Shown: piece by piece, positions 54,477 to 62,995 of the stretch
Layout: every line of letters starts with the position of its first letter
How positions within the stretch are numbered: the stretch's first letter is position 1
Assembly: GCA_964490765.1 (NCBI GenBank)
Contig: CAZBDV010000003.1
Span: 54,746 to 118,745, forward strand
Reading direction: 5' to 3'
Source of the DNA: CAZBDV01 sp964490765
Lineage (GTDB): Bacteria > Cloacimonadota > Cloacimonadia > Cloacimonadales > JAJBBL01
DNA: 64,000 nt
Made by a program: the position numbers and the translations under genes
The notes under the pieces: model-generated
The model's database searches: none
What the model saw: only the letters and a program-made list of their open reading frames with translations
What the model was told of the DNA's origin: nothing

Positions 54477-57362
54477 ATGAAAAAGTACCTACTTTTAGCG
54501 ACACTGATTGTTGTGTCTTTCAGCCTGGTTTTTGCCAGCACTACTATGAATTACACACCCAAGCAATCATTAGAAAATGAAGTTATTGCAACTCAATCCG
54601 GCCTTTCAGTAGAAATGAGCAGGCCACTTAATAACACGGAAGATGATACGAGGGGAACTCGAGACGAGGTCATTTTTTATCAGGAAGATTTTGAAGATGG
54701 CTGGGGAGACTGGTATTCTTTCGATGGAACTATCCCTGATGCCATGTGGCATCTTACGGACTGGAATGCCTACGGTGATACCGGTTATTCCTGGTGGATG
54801 GGCGATCCGGAGATTGGCGGATACTATAACCATATGTATCTCGCTCTCGATACTCCGGAGATAACGGTAACATCTGCCAACAGTACCTTAACTTTCAAAC
54901 TGAACTACAATGTCGAAGAGCCGGGTGTTCATGAAGATTATGACGGCTGGGATGGCAGTAACATCAGGATTTCTACTGATGGTGGAGATACCTGGAACGT
55001 GATTGAGGGATTACCAGCTTATAATTGTACTTCTATGTACAGTTTTGGTGCTGAGCATGGTGAAGGTCCGGGAGTACCCGGTTGGGGCGGAAGTTCTGAC
55101 GGCTGGGTAGATGCATCCTTTGACCTGTCAGACTATGTCGGACAGAATGTCAGAATTAGATTTGCCTTTGCTTCAGACCCTGCTTACTCTACTCAGGATG
55201 ATCCCGAATTATTCGGTATGATGGTCGATAACATCTCTCTGGGTGATTTCGATCATGATTTCAATGATGGCGAGGAACAGGGTATGGAAGCTATCAGTGT
55301 TGTTCCAGTTGGTGGAGACCTGTGGCACATCGGGGCACCTACCCCGACACCCCCTTCAGCTCCTCACGCTGCAGTTTGCCAGAATGATCAGGGAACTTAT
55401 AATCCCAACATGTACAACTATATAGTATCACCGCCGATTCCCCTTCCCTCCAGTGGAGATATCAGGGTTGATTTTATGGTTCGAGGTGAGATTGACGAAA
55501 GCGGAGTTTTCCCCAATACAGACTTCTGGGGTTGGGAAATTTCACCAGACGCAGGAACAACCTGGTACTATATGAGCAATCCGTATAATGATCCCAATGG
55601 AGATAATTATGTCTATTCAGATGTACCGGAGTTATGGAGTTCGATGACAGCATCTTATTCACTTGACGGTTACATCTCTGAATATGCCGGTCACACAGTA
55701 AGATTCAGAATTTACCTGAAATCTGAGGATCATAATCCTGTCGGTGAAGGCCTTATGTTTGATAATTACACAGTATATCATTCAGAATATCTGCCACCTC
55801 CAAGTAATCTGACAGCTGAAGTTGACGAGCAATCTGTTCTCTTGAACTGGACTGCCCCGGGCAGCGGTGGCTCAGAAGGCTGGATTCACTGGGATGATGG
55901 TGTTAACAATGACGGTATAGGCCTGACAGATGGTGGAGATATGGACGTAGCTGCCCGTTTCTCACCAGAAGATATGGATCCCTATGTTAATGGCTATATA
56001 ACAACAGTTAAGTTCTTTCCTCGTGAAGCAACAGCAAGCTATACTCTAAATATCTGGTCAGGTGCCAGTGGAAATACAGTCGAATATTCTGAAGTATTGA
56101 CTGGTGTTGTAGCTAATGATTGGAACGAGATAGTACTGGCTGACCCTGTTTTGATCAGCCTTGGTACCGATTACTGGATTGGCTACAATGTCGAACACAC
56201 TGCAGGCCAATTCCCTGCCGGATGTGATTCCGGACCTCATGTACCAGCTCGTGGTGATATGATTCGAACGGGAGCAGGCTGGAGCAGTCTTTATGACAAT
56301 TCACAGGGATCTATTGATGTTAACTGGAATATCCAGGCATTAGTAGAGATTCTTGATAATCGTACAGGAGAGTCGACAGTTCATAATCTCAGACAGGATG
56401 AGATTACTGGTTTCAACATCTACCATTCGACAACTTCCGGTTCTGGATATGATCTGATCGGTACTGTGAATGAAGATGTGACAGAGTTTATACATGATGC
56501 TCCTGTTACCGGTGCAACTAATTACTATGTTGCTACTGCCCTATACGATATGTCTGAGTCAGGTTATTCCAACGAAGCAGCAGCTTTCGTGATACCCGAA
56601 ACTTCGCACGAATTCGCATACGATGACGGAACTGCTGAAGCGGGTTATAATGCCGGAAACAATAATCATGTTGCAGTAAAATTTATACCTACTATTGTCG
56701 ATGAGGTTCAACTGACACACGTAAAGGTATACGTACATACAGTCCGTACAGCCCCAATGATCCTCAAGGTCTGGGAAGATGTCGATGGTGTTCCTGGCGA
56801 AATCGCTTTAGCACAATTCATGTATCCGGCTAACCAGATTAGAGAGGGTTGGAACTACATACCGATCCCTGCATCCAACCCTGTCCACTTTACCGAAGGA
56901 TACTTCTTCATAGGTATTCTGGAAGCTGCTAATTCTTCTGCGATCGGTGTTGATGAAGATAACGTCGGAAGCAGTTATACTAAGATTGGCACCAATCCCT
57001 GGTCGAGTTTCAACAATGGAAACTTCATGATCAGAGCGATACTGGATGGAAATACGGGAGTTGAGACGATACTTGAACCTGTCAGTGAAAATCTGACTGC
57101 CACAAATTACCCCAATCCGTTTAACCCGGAAACTACAATAGAGATGAATATCCCTCAGGCATCTCAGGTTCGATTGTCAGTCTATAACCTCAAAGGTCAG
57201 TTAGTAAGATCTCTGGTTAATGAACACCTCGAAGCTGGTGTCTACCAATATGTTTGGGACGGAACAGATAGCCGGGGTAACCAGTCAGCCAGCGGCCTCT
57301 ATTTCTACAGAGTAGAAAGCGAAGGTCAGGTTATTAACAGAAGAATGTTACTATTGAAATAA
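54477..57362 (+). CDS. large secreted protein with T9SS sorting domain
   Basis: 961 aa. Signal peptide at 1-22 (MKKYLLLATLIVVSFSLVFA). Two beta-sandwich domains like the immune-inhibitor-A / MAM type follow: one from FYQEDFEDGWGDWYSFDG (about 68-260), another with DLWHIGAPTPTPPSAPHAA (about 275-435). A fibronectin-type III part (from PPSNLTAEVDEQSV) is interrupted by a further jelly-roll unit, and a similar unit recurs at about 715-855. The last about 80 residues are the type A sorting domain: NYPNPFNPETTIEM, YNLKGQLVRSL, and SGLYFYRVES ending in LLLK. No catalytic motif seen. Probably a cell-surface or released adhesin. Confidence 0.88.
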   Translation: MKKYLLLATLIVVSFSLVFASTTMNYTPKQSLENEVIATQSGLSVEMSRPLNNTEDDTRGTRDEVIFYQEDFEDGWGDWYSFDGTIPDAMWHLTDWNAYGDTGYSWWMGDPEIGGYYNHMYLALDTPEITVTSANSTLTFKLNYNVEEPGVHEDYDGWDGSNIRISTDGGDTWNVIEGLPAYNCTSMYSFGAEHGEGPGVPGWGGSSDGWVDASFDLSDYVGQNVRIRFAFASDPAYSTQDDPELFGMMVDNISLGDFDHDFNDGEEQGMEAISVVPVGGDLWHIGAPTPTPPSAPHAAVCQNDQGTYNPNMYNYIVSPPIPLPSSGDIRVDFMVRGEIDESGVFPNTDFWGWEISPDAGTTWYYMSNPYNDPNGDNYVYSDVPELWSSMTASYSLDGYISEYAGHTVRFRIYLKSEDHNPVGEGLMFDNYTVYHSEYLPPPSNLTAEVDEQSVLLNWTAPGSGGSEGWIHWDDGVNNDGIGLTDGGDMDVAARFSPEDMDPYVNGYITTVKFFPREATASYTLNIWSGASGNTVEYSEVLTGVVANDWNEIVLADPVLISLGTDYWIGYNVEHTAGQFPAGCDSGPHVPARGDMIRTGAGWSSLYDNSQGSIDVNWNIQALVEILDNRTGESTVHNLRQDEITGFNIYHSTTSGSGYDLIGTVNEDVTEFIHDAPVTGATNYYVATALYDMSESGYSNEAAAFVIPETSHEFAYDDGTAEAGYNAGNNNHVAVKFIPTIVDEVQLTHVKVYVHTVRTAPMILKVWEDVDGVPGEIALAQFMYPANQIREGWNYIPIPASNPVHFTEGYFFIGILEAANSSAIGVDEDNVGSSYTKIGTNPWSSFNNGNFMIRAILDGNTGVETILEPVSENLTATNYPNPFNPETTIEMNIPQASQVRLSVYNLKGQLVRSLVNEHLEAGVYQYVWDGTDSRGNQSASGLYFYRVESEGQVINRRMLLLK

Positions 57363-57383
57363 CGATAATAACATAGATGATTA

Positions 57384-57416
57384 GACAAAAAACCGGAGAT
57401 ACTCCGGTTTTTTGTC
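57384..57416 (+). terminator. Rho-independent terminator
   Basis: A perfect 15-bp stem, 57384-57398 with 57402-57416, loop ATA, with CCGGAG at the core and six T's in the right arm. It lies 21 nt after the T9SS cargo gene and before the subtilase gene at 57442. Confidence 0.9.
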
Positions 57417-57441
57417 ATAATCAGGACTCAAGGAGAAATTA

Positions 57442-60400
57442 ATGTTTAATAGAGTAATATCAATAATTGTACTGACTTTGATAATCGGCATACTTTCAGC
57501 AAGCGAGTTACCCTTTATTGAAGAATATTTCTATCCACGCTCTATAATAGTTGCCTTCACACAGGATGTTATTGGCAACCGTTATGGCGAGATAGATTTG
57601 GAATACAGAGAAGACGGAGTCATCAAAACCGGTATTGCTGATTTTGATCGCCTGGCAGCGGAATACAGCATAGTTGATCTGGTCCAGATGCATGAGAATG
57701 TGACTCATCTAGACTGGAACGATAACGGTATCTATCTCCAGAATATCTATAGATTAGTTCTGGAACATAATGATAACATCGAAGATGCCCAGTCAGCACT
57801 CTCCAGATACAAAGATGTAATATTTGCTGAATATGAGACAATCAATAGAACTCGAGAGGTTCATATTCCAAATGATCCTGAGTATTATCTGCAGTGGCAT
57901 CATCCCAAGATGAAGATGCCTGAGGCCTGGAATTATGTTCAGGGAAGCTCGGAGGTTGTTGTTGCTATAACCGATACTGGTGTTAAATGGAACCATGAGG
58001 ATCTGGCAGATAATATCTGGATTAATGAAGCTGAATTACCAGGAATTACTATAGATTGGTCAAATGGATTGATTTTGGGTGGTGATGGTATCGATAACGA
58101 TGGGAATGGTTATGTAGATGATGTTATCGGCTGGGATTTTGTTCATGGTAACAATAATCCTTATCAGGTCTATCCCGGTAATACTCATGGAACTCATGTA
58201 GCCGGTTGTGCCGGAGCTGTAGGGGATAACAATATCGGGGTAAGCGGAACAGCGATAAACGTCTCTCTGATGAGTTGCAAGGGTGCTCCTTCAAATGCTC
58301 CCAGTGGTGGTATTCAACACGGTTACACCATGATCCAGTATGCAGCCCAGACAGGTGCTGATGTGATTAACTGTAGCTGGGGTGGTCCCGGTTCGGGAAC
58401 ATATCCGAATTCAGTGATAAATTATGCCACCTCTCTCGGTGCTCTGGTCGTTGCTGCAGCTGGTAACAGTGACCTCGAGCATGGGGGAACTTATCAGGAT
58501 TATCCCGCTGATGCAGAGAACGCCTTCTGTGTTGCTTCTACCGATCAGAATGATATTAAAACCTATTTTTCTGACTATGGAGAGCCTATAGATATCTCTG
58601 CTCCTGGCGTCAATATCCGCGCAACTTACTATGATAATCAGGGGCAGGATTCATATACAGCACAGCAGGGTACATCGATGTCTTCTCCGTTAGTTGCTGG
58701 TGTTGCAGCTCTGGTCAAGACACTTCATCCTGACCTCGGACCCCTGGAGATCAAAGATAGAATAATGTATACTGCTGATTACATAGACGATCTCAATCCC
58801 AATTATGCAGGATTGTTAGGTGCTGGAAGAGTTAATGCTTTCAGTGCCGCAATGCATGATGTTGTTCCCAATCTCAGTATATATAATCATGCTCTGCATG
58901 AATATTCAGGAGATGGTGATGGAGTTCCCAATCCGGGCGAAGAGGTTAACCTGATCTTCAGCCTCTTCAATGAGTTGTACTGGTTAACCGCTACTGGTGT
59001 TACCGGAACTATTTCGACTGATACCCCCGGTGTAGATATTCTGGTAGAATCGGCAGAGTTTCCCAATATTGACGGAGGCTCAATAGTATTCAACACCAAC
59101 AATCCTTTCCGCTTTGTAACTGACGAGACCCTGTCCGATCTGACGATACCCCTGACATTGACAATCAGTGCCAATCAGGGGAATGAAATACCTTATGAAG
59201 CATCATTTGATTATGAGGTTACACTATCATTACAGCAATCTGGCTGGCCAATAGAGCTGACAGGAACATCAACCTCTTCTGCTGCGTTAGTAGATATGGA
59301 CGATAGTGGAAGAAAAGAGATAATTTTTGGTGATCCTCAAGGAAATCTGCGTGTCGTAAAACATAATAGGACACCGTTATCCGGTTTCCCCGTTAATCTG
59401 GGTTCCGGTATCAATGCGGCAGTAGCTGTACATGACCTGAATGATAGCGGAAGCTCGGAGATTATTGCCAATACACAGAATGGACTTATTAACTGTGTGG
59501 ATGCCGAAGGTAATATACTCTTTCAATATGATGTCGAAGGCCAGATACGTTCTAATCCAATGATAGTCGATATTAATGGAGATGGTAATTTTGAAATAGT
59601 TGTTCTGACCTTCACCAATCCACGATTGATTATACTCAATCACGATGGGACAGAATTTTCCGGCTTCCCGGTTGGAATAAGTGGCCAGGTTCTATCCTCA
59701 CCCGCTTCAGCAGACCTGAATGGAGACGGTAATAAAGAGATAATCTTCACAACGAGTGGTGGCTCATTACATGCCATTTCCAGTGCAACCGGGCAGGATA
59801 TCAGTGGCTGGCCAAAGACAATTGGTGGCGCTTCCTGGAACGGACCGGTTGTTGGTGATGTAACAGGTGATAACCAGCCCGATGTCGTAGTAGTGAATGT
59901 TCTCGGCTTGGTTCAAGTTTTTGACAGACAGGGTAACGAGATTTTTACCCACTCAGCCGGTAGTCAGGTAAGATCAGGATTGGTTGTCACTGACCTGAAT
60001 TATGATGGGAACAGCGAGATTGTGTTAGGTGATATGGGTGGTAATTTACACGTATTAGACGGCAATGGAGATAACTGGGGAGTATTCCCGATCAATACAG
60101 GTTCTCCTATTGAATCAACACCAGTACTAGCCGATATGAATATGGATGGGAATCTGGATATTCTCTATGGAGATAATGCCGGTTATCTGCATTCTATTAA
60201 CATATCAGGTGAAGAGACAGCTAACTTCCCGATAGATCTGGATGGAAGCATTACTGTCAGCCCCGCTATCGGTTATGTTGATCGTGACGGAGATCCCGAT
60301 ATTCTGGTTCCGAACTCAAACGGTTATAACTTTATCGATTATAAACGTTCAATCGGAACTATCGCCTGGGGTTATTTCAAAGGTACTATCAGACGTACGG

Positions 60401-60732
60401 GAAATTACTTCGATCTAACTTCAGTGGAAGAGATTCCGGGTGACGATATTGTAATGATTACAGAGTTACACGGAAACTATCCCAATCCTTTCAATCCTGA
60501 TACCAGAATCGGGTTTAGTCTTGCTGGAGAGAGTGATGTGAAAGTTAACATCTACAATATTCGTGGTCAGCTGGTGAAAAGTTTGCTTTCAGAACGAATG
60601 GCTGCCGGTGAGCATACAGTTGTCTGGAATGGTAAAGATGATAGGGGAAAAGCTGTAAGTAGCGGGCTTTACTTCTATACGTTACACACAGAGGATTACA
60701 GAGCAACCCGCAAGATGATGTTATTGAAATAA
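57442..60732 (+). CDS. secreted subtilisin-like protease with FG-GAP repeats and T9SS sorting domain
   Basis: 1096 aa. Signal peptide at 1-20, a propeptide-like part (about 22-140), then an S8 protease domain (about 150-470) with D178 in AITDTGVKW, H249 in NTHGTHVAG, N342 in AAAGNSD and S412 in QGTSMSSP. From about 600 to 980, about eight repeats of the type D-x-N-x-D-G-x-x-E-I follow (for example VDINGDGNFEIVVL, ADLNGDGNKEIIFT, TDLNYDGNSEIVLG), Ca-binding blades of an FG-GAP propeller. The end is a T9SS sorting domain with NYPNPFNPDTRIGF and SGLYFYTLH ending in MLLK. It should digest external protein. Own terminator follows. Confidence 0.93.
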   Translation: MFNRVISIIVLTLIIGILSASELPFIEEYFYPRSIIVAFTQDVIGNRYGEIDLEYREDGVIKTGIADFDRLAAEYSIVDLVQMHENVTHLDWNDNGIYLQNIYRLVLEHNDNIEDAQSALSRYKDVIFAEYETINRTREVHIPNDPEYYLQWHHPKMKMPEAWNYVQGSSEVVVAITDTGVKWNHEDLADNIWINEAELPGITIDWSNGLILGGDGIDNDGNGYVDDVIGWDFVHGNNNPYQVYPGNTHGTHVAGCAGAVGDNNIGVSGTAINVSLMSCKGAPSNAPSGGIQHGYTMIQYAAQTGADVINCSWGGPGSGTYPNSVINYATSLGALVVAAAGNSDLEHGGTYQDYPADAENAFCVASTDQNDIKTYFSDYGEPIDISAPGVNIRATYYDNQGQDSYTAQQGTSMSSPLVAGVAALVKTLHPDLGPLEIKDRIMYTADYIDDLNPNYAGLLGAGRVNAFSAAMHDVVPNLSIYNHALHEYSGDGDGVPNPGEEVNLIFSLFNELYWLTATGVTGTISTDTPGVDILVESAEFPNIDGGSIVFNTNNPFRFVTDETLSDLTIPLTLTISANQGNEIPYEASFDYEVTLSLQQSGWPIELTGTSTSSAALVDMDDSGRKEIIFGDPQGNLRVVKHNRTPLSGFPVNLGSGINAAVAVHDLNDSGSSEIIANTQNGLINCVDAEGNILFQYDVEGQIRSNPMIVDINGDGNFEIVVLTFTNPRLIILNHDGTEFSGFPVGISGQVLSSPASADLNGDGNKEIIFTTSGGSLHAISSATGQDISGWPKTIGGASWNGPVVGDVTGDNQPDVVVVNVLGLVQVFDRQGNEIFTHSAGSQVRSGLVVTDLNYDGNSEIVLGDMGGNLHVLDGNGDNWGVFPINTGSPIESTPVLADMNMDGNLDILYGDNAGYLHSINISGEETANFPIDLDGSITVSPAIGYVDRDGDPDILVPNSNGYNFIDYKRSIGTIAWGYFKGTIRRTGNYFDLTSVEEIPGDDIVMITELHGNYPNPFNPDTRIGFSLAGESDVKVNIYNIRGQLVKSLLSERMAAGEHTVVWNGKDDRGKAVSSGLYFYTLHTEDYRATRKMMLLK

Positions 60733-60747
60733 CGATGCAAGATAATA

Positions 60748-60783
60748 AACAAAAGGGGTTCTTGGCTAAGAACCCCTTTTGTT
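60748..60783. terminator. strong bidirectional terminator
   Basis: A 16-bp stem, 60748-60763 with 60768-60783, loop GGCT. AAAAGGGGTTCTT and AAGAACCCCTTTT make up most of it, giving T runs in both directions. It separates the convergent subtilase and ferritin-like genes. Confidence 0.9.
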
Positions 60784-60806
60784 TTATATTACTTTGATCG
60801 TTGCTA

Positions 60807-61262
60807 TCAGTTATCTTTCAGAACATATTCGTCATAAAGTTTCTCGAATTTTAACTTGTGTCCAGCTTCTTCAGCCGCCAGTCTGTGGAATAGGCGACTC
60901 AGTTCCGGATCTTTCTCTGTATAACGATTGGCAAGATCCAGATAGAGAGTTTTAGCCTTATCTTCTCGTTTCATAGCAATTAGGAGGATATTCTGGTAGC
61001 TGTCAGGTTCCAGATCGTCGGCAGTTGTATAATCAGCTATCTTCAGATCCTTTATAGGAGCATTCTTATGAATTTCACCATTCCGTTTACGCATTTTCTC
61101 CAGAATCAGTATGTGGTTCTCTTCCATGTTTTCAAGCTCCTGCAACATTGTTCTCTGGGCAGAGAATTTAGCTGATTTCTGAAGGTCATGGTAGAAATCT
61201 ACAGCTTCCCTTTCTTTCTCGACGGCAAAATCTATGATCTTGTTAAAGTTTATGTCATCCAT
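60807..61262 (-). CDS. ferritin-like diiron protein (rubrerythrin-like, no rubredoxin domain)
   Basis: 151 aa. Two E...ExxH units: EKEREAVDFY (about 15-24) with ELENMEENH (about 42-50), and AMKREDKAKTLY (about 95-106) with LAAEEAGH (about 128-135). It is a paralogue-like partner of the gene at 12961-13419. It is the last gene of the oxygen-defence island, but a terminator lies between it and the rubredoxin gene, so it may have its own promoter. Confidence 0.85.
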   Translation of the reverse strand: MDDINFNKIIDFAVEKEREAVDFYHDLQKSAKFSAQRTMLQELENMEENHILILEKMRKRNGEIHKNAPIKDLKIADYTTADDLEPDSYQNILLIAMKREDKAKTLYLDLANRYTEKDPELSRLFHRLAAEEAGHKLKFEKLYDEYVLKDN

Positions 61263-61286
61263 ACGGTATCCCCTTTATTAATAAAA

Positions 61287-61317
61287 AAGAGCTGCCTTAT
61301 CAATCAAGGCAGCTCTT
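61287..61317 (-). terminator. terminator after rubredoxin gene
   Basis: AAGAGCTGCCTT (61287-61298) pairs with AAGGCAGCTCTT (61306-61317), 12 bp, loop 7 nt. On the minus strand a run of T's follows, so it ends the rubredoxin-rubrerythrin-SOR-ferritin transcript. Confidence 0.85.
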
Positions 61318-61326
61318 GATTTTATA

Positions 61327-61470
61327 TCAGTCTTCTAATGGACTGAACATATCCTTTCCAACTCCACAAACCGGACAGACCCAATCTTCGGGTAATTTCT
61401 CAAAAGGAACATTATCGTTCTCAGCCGGATCGTAGACAAAACCACATGCATCACAGATATACTTTTTCAT
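61327..61470 (-). CDS. rubredoxin
   Basis: 47-aa iron protein, shorter than the common 52-54 aa. It reads [17 protein letters not shown] and later [15 protein letters not shown]: the four iron cysteines are C6, C9 and C32, C35 in two CxxCG units. A few residues of the usual loop are missing before LPEDW. It would pass electrons to rubrerythrin, superoxide reductase and the flavodiiron protein encoded upstream. It starts 20 nt after the rubrerythrin stop and is followed by a terminator. Confidence 0.93.
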   Translation of the reverse strand: MKKYICDACGFVYDPAENDNVPFEKLPEDWVCPVCGVGKDMFSPLED

Positions 61471-61490
61471 GATTCCTCCAATCTTTTGGT

Positions 61491-62081
61491 TTAATAATTC
61501 TCAACAAAGAGCTGAAAATACTTCTGGGGGTGTTTACAAACAGGACACTCTTCAGGAGCTTCTGCTGCTTCTAAAACATGCCCGCAGTTAGTGCATATCC
61601 ATTGAACCTTTTCATCTCTTTTAAATACCCTGTCGTTCTGAATATTCTTATGCAGTTTTAAATAGCGGGCTTCGTGCTTCTTCTCAACGAGGGCTACCAT
61701 ACGGAAAGTGTCTGCAACTTCTTTGTATCCCTCTTCATCAGCAGTAGATGCGAACCCGGAATATAATTGAGACCATTCTTCATTTTCTCCTGCTGCAGCA
61801 TAGGCCAGATTCTTATGTGTTTCTTCTGACAGAGCAGCTGGATATGCAGCCTCAATCTCAACCGGAAGGCCTTCTAGGCCGTTTTTAATCAATTGTTTCA
61901 TAAACAACTTGGCATGCTCCTGTTCGTTTGCAGCCGTTTCAAGAAAGATGTTGGCGATTTGCAAATAGCCCTGCTTGGTTGCAACTTTAGCATAGTAAGT
62001 ATATCTCATTTTTGCCTGTGATTCACCTGCAAAGGCTTTCATCAAATTAGACGCTGTTTTGGAATCCTTAAATGGTAACAT
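61491..62081 (-). CDS. rubrerythrin
   Basis: 196 aa from the ATG at 62081 (AAGGAG 8 nt upstream); a longer frame starts in the SOR gene. The ferritin-like domain (about 10-150) has [31 protein letters not shown] and [12 protein letters not shown]; the C-terminal rubredoxin domain has CTNCG near 161-165 and CPVC near 177-180. It reduces hydrogen peroxide with electrons from rubredoxin. Confidence 0.95.
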   Translation of the reverse strand: MLPFKDSKTASNLMKAFAGESQAKMRYTYYAKVATKQGYLQIANIFLETAANEQEHAKLFMKQLIKNGLEGLPVEIEAAYPAALSEETHKNLAYAAAGENEEWSQLYSGFASTADEEGYKEVADTFRMVALVEKKHEARYLKLHKNIQNDRVFKRDEKVQWICTNCGHVLEAAEAPEECPVCKHPQKYFQLFVENY

Positions 62082-62103
62082 TCTCTTTACTCCTTTATTT
62101 AGT

Positions 62104-62481
62104 TTATTTCTTCCATAGCATATGAACGTTGCAGAACTCACGTACGTCCACTATATCACCAGCTTTCACCGGAAACTCTGCCTGTGGCTTGTCACCAGGT
62201 TTCAATTCACTGCGATAAACCTCTTTTGGGGTCAATACTTCTATGAATTTAATATGGTGTTTCTCTTCCATTGGGTGATCAACAGAACCCACCTTCACCA
62301 ATACACCTGAGTCTATCTCTTCGACAACCGGTACGTGTTTTTCCAATCCCTGGTCTTCTGTTTTGGCAACCAGTTTAGTCATATCCTGACCGCAACAGAC
62401 AAGTGCTGTTTGCCCTTCCTGGACAATCTCAACCAGATTGTGACAAATCTCACAGTAATACAATTCCCTCAAAACCGTCAT
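62104..62481 (-). CDS. superoxide reductase (desulfoferrodoxin)
   Basis: 125 aa from the ATG at 62481 with GGAGG 5 nt upstream. Two-iron class: N-terminal desulforedoxin site C10, C13 in YYCEIC and CC in LVCCGQ (about 28-31); the catalytic site ligands are histidines in EKHVPVVE and EKHHIKFIE and the C and H of CNVHMLW near the end. It turns superoxide into hydrogen peroxide, which rubrerythrin then removes. Confidence 0.95.
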   Translation of the reverse strand: MTVLRELYYCEICHNLVEIVQEGQTALVCCGQDMTKLVAKTEDQGLEKHVPVVEEIDSGVLVKVGSVDHPMEEKHHIKFIEVLTPKEVYRSELKPGDKPQAEFPVKAGDIVDVREFCNVHMLWKK

Positions 62482-62493
62482 ATAATCCTCCAA

Positions 62494-62982
62494 TTATTCT
62501 CTATTTGCCAATTCTCTATCAAGCATATATAAACCGCTACGATTTTCGTCAATGTATTGAAACTTGTTTAGAATATTGTTTACACTCGATTCTTCTTCGA
62601 CCTGTTCATCGACGAACCAATTTAGAAAACTGATAGTAGCATGATCTTTTTCTTTGTTTGCCAGGTCAACTAATTTATTGATCGAATCAGTTACATACTC
62701 TTCATGCTCCAGTGCCAGTTCAAAGAGCTGTTTGGCCGATTTAAAATCCTGTTTTGGTTTTTTGATCTCATCCAGAACAACTCTGCCGCCACGTTCATTT
62801 ACAAAATCATAGATCTTCATCGCGTGGGTGTATTCCTCTTCTGATTGCAGACGAAACCAGTGTGCAATACCATTCAGCCCTATTGATTCTGCATAAGCAG
62901 ACATAGATAGATATATGTATTGGGCATTGAATTCCTTGTTTATCTGCAGGTTTAACTCTTTCTCCATTCGTTTACTGAACAT
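62494..62982 (-). CDS. ferritin
   Basis: 162-aa non-heme ferritin for iron storage. Ferroxidase residues lie in LQINKEFNAQYIYLSMS (about 11-27), RLQSEEEYTHAM (about 44-55), and ELALEHEEYV with FVDEQVEEE later. GGAGG lies 6 nt before the ATG. It would store iron released by oxidative damage. It is 13 nt from the flavodiiron gene and 12 nt from the SOR gene. Confidence 0.94.
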   Translation of the reverse strand: MFSKRMEKELNLQINKEFNAQYIYLSMSAYAESIGLNGIAHWFRLQSEEEYTHAMKIYDFVNERGGRVVLDEIKKPKQDFKSAKQLFELALEHEEYVTDSINKLVDLANKEKDHATISFLNWFVDEQVEEESSVNNILNKFQYIDENRSGLYMLDRELANRE

Positions 62983-62995
62983 TATTCCTCCTTAA

